From: Pontimonas salivibrio
GTDB taxonomy: Bacteria > Actinomycetota > Actinomycetes > Actinomycetales > Microbacteriaceae
Reading direction: 5' to 3'
NCBI RefSeq assembly: GCF_002950575.1
Contig: NZ_CP026923.1
Span: 1,054,001-1,118,000, forward strand
Length of the DNA stretch: 64,000 bases
Shown here: positions 48,090-57,083 of the stretch, in pieces
How the letters are laid out: the number at the start of each line of letters is the position of its first letter
How positions within the stretch are numbered: position 1 is the stretch's first letter
Translations under genes and position numbers: made by a program
The notes under the pieces: model-generated
The model's input: the letters and a program-made list of their open reading frames with translations, nothing else
Databases searched by the model: none
Told to the model about the DNA's origin: nothing

Positions 48090-49331
48090 ATGGAGGACAT
48101 GGTCGAAACCACACACCCTTGGGGTCGTGTCACAGAAAAGGGCACCGTTGAGGTGCGCATTGGTGACGATTGGCACGCCGTGGGCTCCTATCCAGACGGA
48201 ACACCTGAAGAGGCGATGGCCATCTTTGAGCGAAAGTTCGCGGACCTCGAATCTCAGGTGAAGCTGGCCGAAGATCGCCACAAGGCCGGGGCGCCCGCAA
48301 AAGATATCCAAAAAAGTGTCACAGCGCTGCGCAAATCATTGGAAACGCCCGGTGCTGTGGGTGACCTGGAATCGTTGAAGTCCCGTGTGGAAACTCTTGC
48401 GGAGGCTCTCGGCGAACTCGCGGCACAGCAAAACAAAGAGCGCGAAAAGGCTGTGGCTGTAGCGGTTGAAGAACGTGAAAAAATTGTCTCCGAGATTGAG
48501 AAGCTTGCTGACGGTGACCTCAGTCAGGTGCGCTGGAAAGAAACCACCGCAGCCGTTGACGCGTTGTTTGAGTCGTGGAAAACCCAGCAGCAAGAGGGCC
48601 CCAAGCTTCCCAAAGCCACCGCAGATGCGTTGTGGAAGCGCTTTAGAAATGCCCGCCACACTCTTGACCGAGCGCGTCGCGCCCACTTCCAAGCCCGCGA
48701 CAAAGTCGTGAAAGAAGCAAAGGGAGCCAAGCGTGAACTCATTGAGCGCGCCCAGGCATTAGCGGAGAAAGGGGCCGCAGGTATCCCGGCATATCGCGAC
48801 CTTCTTGAAGCGTGGAAAAAAGCCCCCCGGGCGAACCGCGCCGTTGAGGACCAACTGTGGAGTCAGTTCAAAGCCGCTGGAGATGTGCTTTATCAGGCAA
48901 AAACTGCCGAAGCTGCGGCCGAAGATGAAGCCAACAAGGAAAATGGGGAGCAAAAAGCTGCCCTCATTGAAGAGTTTTCTGACATTTTGACCCTCACCGA
49001 CCACCGTCAGGCTCTCGAGCGGATTCGACTCTTTCACGAGCGCTCGCGCAAAATTGGTCCCGTCCCGAGGGCACAGGTGAAAGTGCTGGATGGGAAAGTG
49101 GCGGCTTTCGATAAACACGTCAAGAAGCTGGAAGCAGACCACTGGGACAAATCGAACCCAGAAAAACAGGCGCGCAGCGAAAGCTTTTTGTCGCAAATCG
49201 ATCAAGACATTGAACGCTTGCAGGAGAAGAAGTCTGCCGCCGACGCAGCCGGTAACACGCAAGAGGCAGAGCGGATCCAAGCTGAGCTGGACACCAAACT
49301 GGCGTGGCGCAATGTCCTCACCGACGCGTAG
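48090..49331 (+). CDS. DUF349-repeat protein
   Basis: The 413-residue protein is almost entirely charged alpha-helix with long coiled-coil stretches, and shows repeated DUF349 units of the form W-x-x-F-(R/K)-x-A (LWKRFRNARHTLDRARR, LWSQFKAAGDVLYQAK). The N-terminal ~50 residues form a separate beta motif (WGRVTEKGTVEVRIGDDWH). Function is unknown; some DUF349 proteins associate with RNA-related processes. The start is uncertain between ATG at 48090 and 48099, neither with a well-spaced ribosome-binding site. TAGGCT at 48053-48058 could be its -10. Confidence 0.85.
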   Translation: MEDMVETTHPWGRVTEKGTVEVRIGDDWHAVGSYPDGTPEEAMAIFERKFADLESQVKLAEDRHKAGAPAKDIQKSVTALRKSLETPGAVGDLESLKSRVETLAEALGELAAQQNKEREKAVAVAVEEREKIVSEIEKLADGDLSQVRWKETTAAVDALFESWKTQQQEGPKLPKATADALWKRFRNARHTLDRARRAHFQARDKVVKEAKGAKRELIERAQALAEKGAAGIPAYRDLLEAWKKAPRANRAVEDQLWSQFKAAGDVLYQAKTAEAAAEDEANKENGEQKAALIEEFSDILTLTDHRQALERIRLFHERSRKIGPVPRAQVKVLDGKVAAFDKHVKKLEADHWDKSNPEKQARSESFLSQIDQDIERLQEKKSAADAAGNTQEAERIQAELDTKLAWRNVLTDA

Positions 49332-49385
49332 TACAAATCTCTCCACAGATTCACCCTCCGTCGGCTGAAACCCCGATGCGGTCGC

Positions 49386-49397
49386 CATAATCCGGCG
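49386..49397 (+). promoter_or_regulatory. Candidate -10 element for a leaderless transcript
   Basis: CATAAT (49386-49391) then six bases then the ATG at 49398. There is no ribosome-binding site. This is the only plus-strand example of the repeated arrangement. Confidence 0.5.
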
Positions 49398-49943
49398 ATG
49401 CACCCCACACCGACCCTCAGCGACACCGAACGCCACGCCCTCCACCTCGACGGTGACGGCTGGCGCATCCAAAGCATTTACACCGATCGGCGCGAACCGC
49501 CACTGTATGAGGAGCGGGCAGCGCTCGTGGCCGAGCGACTCCCCCAATGGGCTGTCGCGGCTGGGCAGACTGCTGGCTGGGTCTGGACGGGGCTCGGTAA
49601 ACCAGAACCCTGGGCAGTGTTGTGTGCGACCACTCCAGCACTTTCTCCCATTGCCCGCACACAATGGAGACCTCGCGCGAAGCGACTAGAGCGCTTCACG
49701 CTAGTAAGCGTGAGAGGCCTCAGGCTTCTCGGACGAATGGACTGCGCAGCAGACCTGTTAAGCCACCAGGGTGAAGACGAAGTAGCTGCCGCACAGCTTT
49801 ATTCGTTGGTCACCAAGACTGAACTGCACTCAGTGGTGGAGCAAGTGAGAGATAGTTTGAGCAAACCCGCCAGGGACCGCGCGAGGCGCAGGGCCGCCCA
49901 AGTGAGCCAATGGTGGCGCGATCACCCCGTCGTGACGCGATAA
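49398..49943 (+). CDS. Conserved-looking hypothetical protein, possibly AbiEi-like
   Basis: A 181-residue soluble protein. It begins with a likely regulatory N terminus, then a WVWTGLGKPEPWAVLCATTPAL strand region, a basic segment (RPRAKRLERFTLVSVRGLRLLG) and a helical C terminus rich in arginine. The middle resembles the AbiEi-type antitoxin/regulator region in related bacteria, but no AbiEii toxin partner is beside it, so this is only a hint. Its 3' end overlaps the end of relA by 22 bases on the opposite strand. Confidence 0.65.
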   Translation: MHPTPTLSDTERHALHLDGDGWRIQSIYTDRREPPLYEERAALVAERLPQWAVAAGQTAGWVWTGLGKPEPWAVLCATTPALSPIARTQWRPRAKRLERFTLVSVRGLRLLGRMDCAADLLSHQGEDEVAAAQLYSLVTKTELHSVVEQVRDSLSKPARDRARRRAAQVSQWWRDHPVVTR

Positions 49944-52207
49944 ACGTCATAGACGGCGTCAATGCGCCGAACCGAGTTCAGCACACGCTCCAGATGGCTG
50001 ACATCACCCATTTCAAACACGAAACGGCTGATAGCCAACCGTTCGTCGGAGGTGTGCACTGTGGCGGAGAGGATGTTCACGTGGTGTTCGGTCAACACTC
50101 GAGTCACATCCGAGAGTAGACCGGGCCGATCCAGGGCTTCGATTTGAATCTGGACGAGGAAGACAGCCCCTTTTGTCCCAGCCCACTCGACCTCAATCAT
50201 CCGTTCGGGACTGTCCATCAGGCTGGCAATATTTGTGCAGTCACTGCGGTGCACGCTGACACCGGTTCCCCGGGTGACGAAGCCATGAATTTCATCACCG
50301 GGAACGGGAGTGCAACATTTGGCGAGTTTGACCAAAATGTCTGGCGCACCTCGGACCAATACACCCGATTCGCTGGTCCTCGTGGGGAGCCTGGTGGGTG
50401 CCGGTGAACTGGACTCGTAGTCTTCATCACCGGACGAATTGTCATCGGCAATCGCGAGCAGTTTCTCGATGACCGACTGGGTGGACACCCGGCCTTCTCC
50501 CACCGCCTGATAGAGCGCTTCGACCCCGTCAAGGTGCAGCTGGCTGCCCAACGTGGCTAACGCTTCACTAGACATTAATCGTTTCATCGGAAGGTTTTGC
50601 TTGCGCATTGCGCGCACAATGGCTTCTTTTCCTTGCTCAATGGCCTCGTCGCGACGTTCCTTTGTGAACCACTGGCGAATCTTTGACCGTGCTCGATGCG
50701 AACTGACGAAGTTCAACCAGTCTTGGCTGGGCCCAGCATCAGGATTCTTAGCAGTAAACACCTCTACGGTGTCGCCGCTGCCCAATTCTGTGTCCAAGGG
50801 GACGAGCCGGCCGTTGACCCTGGAGCCCATCGTGCGGTGACCGACTTCGGTGTGCACGGCGTAAGCAAAATCAACCGGTGTCGCCCCGGCAGGCAGACCT
50901 ATGACCTTCCCTTTCGGGGTGAACACGTACACCTCTTTCGCGCCAATTTCATAGCGAAGAGTGTCCAGGAATTCTTCGGGGTCTTTTGCCTCCTCCTGCC
51001 AATCGGACAGGTGGGCAAGCCACACCATTTCGGTTTGTTGGGTGCTGGGTTGGGCATCATCAGCATCCCGCCGTTGGCGTTCACGGTCTTTGGTGTCTCG
51101 ACTGCCCTCTTTGTACTTCCAGTGGGCCGCAACACCGTATTCGGCACGCTGGTGCATATCGTGGGTGCGAATCTGGATTTCCACCGGCCGACCTTCAGGG
51201 CCAAACACTGTCGTGTGTAACGACTGGTAGAGGTTGAACTTTGGTGTGGCGATGTAATCCTTAAAACGCCCCGACATGGGGTTCCACCTGGCGTGCACAG
51301 CCCCCAGCGCCGCATAACAGTCGCGAATACTGCCGACCACAATACGGATACCGGTCAGGTCGTGGATATCGGAGAAATCGCGACCGCGTCGAATCATCTT
51401 TTGATAGATCGAATAAAACTCTTTCGGGCGGCCCTTAATGTCCCCTTTGACCTTTGCTTGGCGTAAGTCCGCGCGCACCTGTTCGATGACGTTTTCGACA
51501 AACGCTTCCCGCTCGGGGCTGCGATCACGCACCAGAGATTCGATTTCGACGTAGAGCTTGGGGTGCAATACGGCAAAGGACAGGTCTTCAAGCTCGGCTT
51601 TGATGGTTTGAATACCCATGCGGTGGGCAAGAGGAGAATAAATTTCGAGTGTTTCCTTCGCCTTGCGGGCAGCTGATTCGGGGTCCACAAAACCCCAGGT
51701 GCGCGCATTGTGAAGACGATCAGCAAGTTTGACGACCAACACACGAATGTCCTTAGACATCGCGACAATCATTTTGCGAACAGTTTCCGCTTGGGCCGCA
51801 TCGCCGTATTTCACTCGATCGAGTTTGGTGACCCCGTCAACCAGCATGGCCACCTCGTCACCAAATTCTCCGCGGAGTGTCTCCAGTGCATAACCCGTGT
51901 CTTCCACCGTGTCGTGGAGCAATGCAGCAGCAATCGTTTTGGGGCCCAACCCGAGGTCAGCCAGAATCTGGGACACCGCTAACGGGTGGGTGATGTAGGG
52001 CTCGCCACTGTGGCGCGTTTGGCCTTGGTGGGCGAGGGCAGCAACACGATAGGCGCGTTCAATCAGTCCGATGTCAGCACGCGGGTGGGTGCGTTTAATG
52101 GTACGAAGCAGGGTGTCGAGACCCTCGGTGGGTTGGGTTTTTGAAAACAGGCGCGGCAGAAATTGACGAAACGCCTGAAACTGGTTGGTTTGGGTTTCGA
52201 CAGCCAC
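49922..52207 (-). CDS. relA: Bifunctional (p)ppGpp synthetase/hydrolase RelA/SpoT
   Basis: The 761-residue protein has all domains in order: HD hydrolase (HSGEPYITHPLAV, LLHDTVEDTGY), synthetase (FSDIHDLTGIRIVV, RFKDYIATPKFNLYQSLHT), TGS (VYVFTPKGKVIGLPAGATPVDFAY) and C-terminal ACT (DVTRVLTEHHVNILSATV). Both catalytic sites look intact. It makes and breaks the alarmone in response to starvation. GGAGGTGA lies six bases before the GTG start. It follows secF. Confidence 0.97.
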   Translation of the reverse strand: MAVETQTNQFQAFRQFLPRLFSKTQPTEGLDTLLRTIKRTHPRADIGLIERAYRVAALAHQGQTRHSGEPYITHPLAVSQILADLGLGPKTIAAALLHDTVEDTGYALETLRGEFGDEVAMLVDGVTKLDRVKYGDAAQAETVRKMIVAMSKDIRVLVVKLADRLHNARTWGFVDPESAARKAKETLEIYSPLAHRMGIQTIKAELEDLSFAVLHPKLYVEIESLVRDRSPEREAFVENVIEQVRADLRQAKVKGDIKGRPKEFYSIYQKMIRRGRDFSDIHDLTGIRIVVGSIRDCYAALGAVHARWNPMSGRFKDYIATPKFNLYQSLHTTVFGPEGRPVEIQIRTHDMHQRAEYGVAAHWKYKEGSRDTKDRERQRRDADDAQPSTQQTEMVWLAHLSDWQEEAKDPEEFLDTLRYEIGAKEVYVFTPKGKVIGLPAGATPVDFAYAVHTEVGHRTMGSRVNGRLVPLDTELGSGDTVEVFTAKNPDAGPSQDWLNFVSSHRARSKIRQWFTKERRDEAIEQGKEAIVRAMRKQNLPMKRLMSSEALATLGSQLHLDGVEALYQAVGEGRVSTQSVIEKLLAIADDNSSGDEDYESSSPAPTRLPTRTSESGVLVRGAPDILVKLAKCCTPVPGDEIHGFVTRGTGVSVHRSDCTNIASLMDSPERMIEVEWAGTKGAVFLVQIQIEALDRPGLLSDVTRVLTEHHVNILSATVHTSDERLAISRFVFEMGDVSHLERVLNSVRRIDAVYDVYRVTTG

Positions 52208-52210
52208 GGG

Positions 52211-52242
52211 TCACCTCCGTCTCGCTCTCCACCAACAGTTTA
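52211..52242 (-). promoter_or_regulatory. relA upstream site: -10-like TAAACT and strong ribosome-binding site
   Basis: TAAACT (52242-52237) would give a leader of about 25 bases that contains GGAGGTGA (52218-52211), six bases before the GTG. relA is separated from secF by 85 bases, so an own promoter is reasonable. Confidence 0.4.
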
Positions 52243-52292
52243 GGAGCGTTCCCGCTCCGAGCGCCTGAATGGGGGCTTTCGGCGGTGTGCTA

Positions 52293-53291
52293 CTAGCGGA
52301 CAGCTCCAGAGCTGGTCTTTTGGACGACTTCTTTGCGCCGACCCTGCTTTCTGGCTTCCGGTTCGTTCTCGCGCAGGTGCACATACATCGGCGCAGCAAT
52401 AAAAATTGTCGAGTAGGTCCCGGCCAGGATGCCAATAAACAAGGCCAGGGCGATATCTCTCAGCGTCCCCGCGCCCAAGAGCACAGAACCGATGAACAAA
52501 ATGGCACCGACGGGGAGCACGGCGACCACCGAGGTATTGATTGAGCGCACGAGCGTTTGGTTAACCGCCAGGTTGACTGAATCAGCGAATGTCCTTGTGG
52601 ACTCCTCGCCGTCCTCTGCGGTGTTTTCCCGCACTTTGTCGAAGACGACGACGGTGTCATAAAGCGAATAGCCCAAGATTGTGAGGAAGCCGATGACTGC
52701 CGCTGGGGTGATTTCAAAGCCCAGAACGCCATACACGCCCGCGGTGATCACCAGGTCGTGAATCAACGCGGTCATCGCCGCCAACGACATTTTCCAAGTT
52801 CGGAAATACAAAGCCATCACAGCACTCACGAGGACAAGGAAGACCACCAGAGCCCTCAGGGCCTGTGTGGTGATGTCTTGTCCCCACGTTGCACCAATAA
52901 AGGATGAGGTGACTTCGCTGACCGGCACGTTGTAGGCCTCAGCCAGTTCGACACGAATCAATTCTGTGTCCTCGGTGGTGAGCTGCTCTGTCTGCACTCT
53001 GACCGAATCCCCACCCACAATCGACACACGGGGGTTCGAGCCCACACCCACAACCTCGTTAACCGTGTCTATGGCGACGGATTCCACTACTTGGACAGGC
53101 TCGGATACTCGAAATTCAGACCCGCCCCGGAATTCGATTCCGAAGACGAAGCCACCTCGGAGGGTCGTAATCAGGATGGCGAGGAGGACCACTCCGGCGC
53201 CGATCAAGTACCAGAGCATTCTGCGACCGACAAAGTCAAACGACTTCTCACCGGTGTACAGACCGTTTCCAAAACGCGTGAGCATCGACAT
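52293..53291 (-). CDS. secF: Protein translocase subunit SecF
   Basis: The 332-residue membrane protein with six helices assists SecYEG using the proton gradient. The first periplasmic domain (FGIEFRGGSEFRVS) and the conserved LGYSLYDTVVVFDKVREN helix are present. The ATG overlaps the secD stop by one base. The C-terminal tail is basic. Confidence 0.96.
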   Translation of the reverse strand: MSMLTRFGNGLYTGEKSFDFVGRRMLWYLIGAGVVLLAILITTLRGGFVFGIEFRGGSEFRVSEPVQVVESVAIDTVNEVVGVGSNPRVSIVGGDSVRVQTEQLTTEDTELIRVELAEAYNVPVSEVTSSFIGATWGQDITTQALRALVVFLVLVSAVMALYFRTWKMSLAAMTALIHDLVITAGVYGVLGFEITPAAVIGFLTILGYSLYDTVVVFDKVRENTAEDGEESTRTFADSVNLAVNQTLVRSINTSVVAVLPVGAILFIGSVLLGAGTLRDIALALFIGILAGTYSTIFIAAPMYVHLRENEPEARKQGRRKEVVQKTSSGAVR

Positions 53292-54979
53292 TATTTGAGC
53301 CTCCCTGCGCCACGGTCTGCTGCTTCTGCTTCTGCGGCTTTGCGCTCGGCAATGGTTTGGCGGCGTTTGGCTTCACCACGACTACGCTCTCTCGCCGTCT
53401 TATCCACGGCAACAGGTTCCCTAAACCGTGCACGGCCGCGATAGACCGCGCCCAATGCTTGCGGGTCAAGCCCGGAAAGGGGGTGCCCACTGGCGAAGAA
53501 CTTGGTTCGACCCAACAGTTGCATCAGCGGGTGAGTAAACAGTGCGACGATGATGAGGTCGACGATCGTTGTGACCCCGAGCGTGAACGCGAAACCTCTC
53601 ACGTTTCCCACCGCCAAAAGGTACAGAGTCACCGCAGCAATGAAGCTCACCGCATCTGAGGCGAGAATGGTCCTAAACGCACGCTTCCAGGCTGCCTGAA
53701 TCGCGGATTCGAGCATCCGACCATCACGCAGTTCATCTCGAATCCGCTCAAAAAAGACGATAAACGAATCCGCGGTAATACCAATCGCCACAATCAGCCC
53801 GGCGACACCCGCCAAAGACAATCGGTAGCCCTGGGCGTTAGACAGATAAGTGATGACGAAGTAGGACAGGATGAACGCGGTCGACAGCGAGAAGACGGTG
53901 ACGAGTCCCAGGAGTCTGTACTGGAACAGCGAATAGATGACCACAAGAATCAATCCGATGAGGCCAGCGATAAGCCCGCTCTGAAGCTGCGACACTCCCA
54001 GTGTGGCCGAAATGGTTTCCGAGGACTGCACTTGGAAGCCAATCGGCAACGCACCGAACTTCAGCTGGTCAGCCAGAACCGCTGCGGATTCCTGAGTGAA
54101 GGATCCGGAAATTTGTGGGTTGCCGTCGGTAATCGCCGCGAGGGTGCGCGGCGCGGAAATCACTCGACCGTCGAGAACAATGGCGAACTGGTTTTGAACA
54201 CCCGGCAGGGTGATGAGTCGCTCTGTTACCTGGCGGAAGCCGGTAGTCCCTTCGGCATCGAACTCAATAAAGACGCCCCACTCGTTGGTGGGTGCTCCGT
54301 TTGGACCGGGGACAAGGCCTGACGACGCATCGGCAATGGATTCTCCGCCGACTTCGACCGGGCCCAAAATGAAGCGCTCGAAGCCATCTTGAGAACAGGT
54401 GACTAGCGGAAGAGTGGGGTCAGCCACATTGGCGCCGCTGGTGTCAAGCTCGAAACAGTTGATTGACTGGTATTCCGCGTCAATTTCCGGAGTAATCCAC
54501 GCCAGGTCGCTAGCGCTCGTGGGCTCTACCCGCTCTTGGTCGTCAACCTCGGGAACCTCGACGGGTTCCACCGGCTCGGTACTTGCCGCACCGGTGATCA
54601 ACACCGGCCTAAATTCGAGTTTCGCCGACGAGCGAATTCGCTCCAGCGTTGCTTGGTCGGGTTCTCCCGGGATACCCACGACAATGTTCTCGCCACCTTG
54701 GGTGGTGACTTCAGCCTCGGCAACACCACTGGAGTCGACCCTCTGTCGAATAATCGACACGGCTTGGTTGAGTTGCTCTTCACTCACACTTTGGCCTTCA
54801 GCCAGGCGTGGTTCCAAAATGATTTGCGTCCCACCCTGAAGATCGAGGGCCAACTTTGGCACCCAGGACCCTGCGGAACCGAACACGGCAAGCGCATTTC
54901 CTCCCACAAGCAGGGCGAAAATAACAACGAGCCAAATAAGGGATCGCACCGCTTGGCGCGCAACGCTTCTCTTGGCCAT
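53291..54979 (-). CDS. secD: Protein translocase subunit SecD
   Basis: The 562-residue protein has an N-terminal helix, a large extracytoplasmic domain (ALDLQGGTQIILEP, IIRQRVDSSGVAEAEV) and five more helices with GIGITADSFIVFFERIRDEL. It works with SecF in protein export. The segment before the ATG is repeated imperfectly in the yajC-secD gap and no ribosome-binding site is seen. Confidence 0.96.
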   Translation of the reverse strand: MAKRSVARQAVRSLIWLVVIFALLVGGNALAVFGSAGSWVPKLALDLQGGTQIILEPRLAEGQSVSEEQLNQAVSIIRQRVDSSGVAEAEVTTQGGENIVVGIPGEPDQATLERIRSSAKLEFRPVLITGAASTEPVEPVEVPEVDDQERVEPTSASDLAWITPEIDAEYQSINCFELDTSGANVADPTLPLVTCSQDGFERFILGPVEVGGESIADASSGLVPGPNGAPTNEWGVFIEFDAEGTTGFRQVTERLITLPGVQNQFAIVLDGRVISAPRTLAAITDGNPQISGSFTQESAAVLADQLKFGALPIGFQVQSSETISATLGVSQLQSGLIAGLIGLILVVIYSLFQYRLLGLVTVFSLSTAFILSYFVITYLSNAQGYRLSLAGVAGLIVAIGITADSFIVFFERIRDELRDGRMLESAIQAAWKRAFRTILASDAVSFIAAVTLYLLAVGNVRGFAFTLGVTTIVDLIIVALFTHPLMQLLGRTKFFASGHPLSGLDPQALGAVYRGRARFREPVAVDKTARERSRGEAKRRQTIAERKAAEAEAADRGAGRLK

Positions 54980-55048
54980 CAGGGATTCAGTGTGTGAGGG
55001 GTTCGGGGTTTAGGAATCAGGGATTGAGGGATCTGGGGGTTAGGAATC
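54978..55048 (-). repeat. Imperfect tandem duplication in the yajC-secD gap
   Basis: Two degenerate copies lie end to end: ATCAGGGATTCAG...GGGGTTTAGGAATC (54978-55018) and ATCAGGGATTGAG...GGGGGTTAGGAATC (55016-55048). The inner end covers the secD start codon and the outer end the yajC stop codon. It looks like an old duplication of the junction. Confidence 0.55.
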
Positions 55049-55381
55049 GCGCGACTCGCGGCCGGCATCATCCGAGGAGGCCTCAGTGGCACTATCGGCG
55101 GATTCTGTCTCGAGCTCTGGCTCGTCGTGGATCACTTTGGTGAGCACCTGGCGGTGGACACGGAGGACCGTTCCCGAACCGGCGTCAATGGTGGCGACAT
55201 TGGTGTCATCGTCGATGGACATGACTGTGGCGAACAGGCCAAAGGAGGTCATCACTTCGGCTCCGGGGACCAGGTTGTCTTGAAGCTCCTGTTGGGCTTG
55301 CCGCTGCTTGCGGGAGTTTCTGAACATAAAGAAAATGAGCAACCCAAGGGCTGCGATCATAAACAGACTAAAAGGATCCAC
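55040..55381 (-). CDS. yajC: Preprotein translocase subunit YajC
   Basis: The 113-residue protein has one N-terminal membrane segment (DPFSLFMIAALGLLIFFMF), the conserved FRNSRKQR motif, a small soluble domain (VPGAEVMTSFGLFATV) and an acidic tail. It binds SecDF. The GTG at 55381 follows GGTGGAG; a longer open frame starts upstream but lacks family similarity. Confidence 0.93.
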   Translation of the reverse strand: MDPFSLFMIAALGLLIFFMFRNSRKQRQAQQELQDNLVPGAEVMTSFGLFATVMSIDDDTNVATIDAGSGTVLRVHRQVLTKVIHDEPELETESADSATEASSDDAGRESRDS

Positions 55382-55406
55382 GACGCTCCACCTCTTCCAC
55401 GACACA

Positions 55407-55439
55407 GTGCCCGACGTCGCGGGCACCCCTGTAACTATA
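55407..55439 (-). promoter_or_regulatory. yajC promoter candidate with leader hairpin
   Basis: TATAGT (55439-55434) overlaps the ruvB stop region. Directly downstream GTGCCCG-(6)-CGGGCAC (55426-55407) forms a perfect 7-base stem with loop CGACGT. The hairpin would lie at the very start of a yajC-secDF mRNA or could end the ruvCAB transcript; it has no T-run. Confidence 0.45.
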
Positions 55440-56445
55440 GGTCATTGAGACCCGGCGCATCACGCCCCAGGTGAGCCCAGGCCATCGGGGTCGCCATTCG
55501 CCCCCGAGGTGAGCGCACTATGAAGCCTTGGCGCACAAGAAACGGCTCGACGACCGACTCAATCGTTTCGGCCTCTTCCCCCACAGACACCGACAGTGTT
55601 CCCAGTCCCACTGGCCCCCCGCCAAAACGGCCGATAAGAATTTCTAGAACTTGACGGTCTAAACGATCTAAACCCCAGTCATCTACGTCGTAGAGCTCAA
55701 GCGCCGCCTGCGCATTGCTGAGGGTCGCGTGACCGCCGTGAACCAGCGAATAGTCCCGCACCCTTCGAAGTAGTCGGTTAGCAATACGGGGTGTTCCCCT
55801 CGAGCGCTTCGCAATTTCTGAAAGCGCCTGTTCGTCGGCGTCAATATTGAGAACTCGCGATGACCGTCGCACCACCGCCTGCAGTTCATCGGGGCTGTAA
55901 AACTCAAGATTTGCCGTGAATCCGAAACGATCCCTCAGGGGGTTTGGCAGTAGGCCGGAGCGTGTAGTGGCACCAACCAGTGTGAACGGTGCGAGCTCAA
56001 GAGGAACCGTGGTGGCTCCGGGGCCTTTACCCACCATGATGTCAATGCGGAAATCTTCCATTGCCAGGTAAAGCATTTCTTCCGCGGGTCTGGCCATCCG
56101 GTGTATTTCGTCGATAAACAGCACTTCGCCGGGGGTGAGTGCGGAGAGGACGGCGGCGAGATCGCCGGCGTGCTGAATGGCAGGGCCGCTCGACATCCGA
56201 AGGGGTGAGCGTGATTCTTCGGCGACAATCATCGCCAGCGTGGTCTTACCTAACCCGGGAGGTCCCGCCAACAAAATGTGGTCCGGAGTCCGGTTTTCAA
56301 GGCTCGCTGCGCTCAGCAGCAGCGTCAATTGGCTACGGACTTTTTCTTGCCCGATGAATTCCTCAAGCCGCGATGGCCGAAGGGCACCCTCGAACTGCAG
56401 TTCCTGATCGGACTGCGCAGCGGGGTCGACTATGTCACCACTCAA
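55435..56445 (-). CDS. ruvB: Holliday junction branch-migration helicase RuvB
   Basis: The 336-residue AAA+ motor has P-loop [10 protein letters not shown] (61-70), Walker [11 protein letters not shown], and sensor GATTRSGLL, followed by the winged-helix domain. It drives branch migration with RuvA. Its start overlaps ruvA by 4 bases. Confidence 0.98.
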   Translation of the reverse strand: MSGDIVDPAAQSDQELQFEGALRPSRLEEFIGQEKVRSQLTLLLSAASLENRTPDHILLAGPPGLGKTTLAMIVAEESRSPLRMSSGPAIQHAGDLAAVLSALTPGEVLFIDEIHRMARPAEEMLYLAMEDFRIDIMVGKGPGATTVPLELAPFTLVGATTRSGLLPNPLRDRFGFTANLEFYSPDELQAVVRRSSRVLNIDADEQALSEIAKRSRGTPRIANRLLRRVRDYSLVHGGHATLSNAQAALELYDVDDWGLDRLDRQVLEILIGRFGGGPVGLGTLSVSVGEEAETIESVVEPFLVRQGFIVRSPRGRMATPMAWAHLGRDAPGLNDL

Positions 56446-57071
56446 CGGTTACCCTCACGGCTTGTCTGGGGCCCCAGAAGCTGAAGTGCTCTGCGCACAA
56501 GGTCGGAAACACTTGGGGTTTCCCCCTCGCCCAGGCTCTCCAACATGTCCGACACTCCCTTTTTGGCTACACGCTCCGACCAGCCCAAACCGACCAGTGC
56601 TTGGACAATAGCGGCCTGATCCGCTCCAGACACGGATGTGTCCACAGCTCCTTTGCCGGCGCCTACCGGTGGTGCGGTCAGCTTGCCGTGAAGGGTTAGC
56701 ACGATTAACTTCGCTGTCTTTGGACCGATTCCGCTCACTTGGCGAAAAGTGGCGTCATCTTCACTGGCGATGGCGGAGGCGATTTCCTCTGCGGTGTAGT
56801 GCTGCAGTACACCCAGCGCAGACTTCGGCCCCACTCCCCCGACACTTCGCAACTGGTCAAACAGGTCGCGCTCCTCAGCAAGTGCAAAACCAGTAAGGCT
56901 CATATCGTCTTCGCGCACGATCATGGAGGTGTGCAGGAGAGTGTCCTCGCCAGCACGCAACACGCTGGCTGTGCGCTCTGGCACAGAAACGCTCAAGCCG
57001 ACACCGTGGATATCAATCACCACGCGGCTACCGTCAACAAGCGCCACCACACCACGAAGCTGCGAAATCAC
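56442..57071 (-). CDS. ruvA: Holliday junction branch-migration protein RuvA
   Basis: The 209-residue protein binds the junction. N-terminal OB fold ([14 protein letters not shown]), two helix-hairpin-helix motifs ([26 protein letters not shown]) and the C-terminal RuvB-contact domain are present. The GTG start has no ribosome-binding site; TAGGCT lies six bases upstream, in the end of ruvC. Confidence 0.97.
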   Translation of the reverse strand: MISQLRGVVALVDGSRVVIDIHGVGLSVSVPERTASVLRAGEDTLLHTSMIVREDDMSLTGFALAEERDLFDQLRSVGGVGPKSALGVLQHYTAEEIASAIASEDDATFRQVSGIGPKTAKLIVLTLHGKLTAPPVGAGKGAVDTSVSGADQAAIVQALVGLGWSERVAKKGVSDMLESLGEGETPSVSDLVRRALQLLGPQTSREGNR

Positions 57072-57083
57072 GCTCTTAGCCTA
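57072..57083 (-). promoter_or_regulatory. Candidate -10 element for a leaderless ruvA transcript inside ruvCAB
   Basis: TAGGCT (57083-57078), six bases, then GTG. It overlaps the final codons and stop of ruvC, so ruvAB could be made without ruvC. Confidence 0.4.

Noticed and set aside
48759-49664. 301-codon open frame on the minus strand
   Set aside because: Shadow of the DUF349 gene; no start signal, no recognisable domain, and it runs across two real genes on the other strand.
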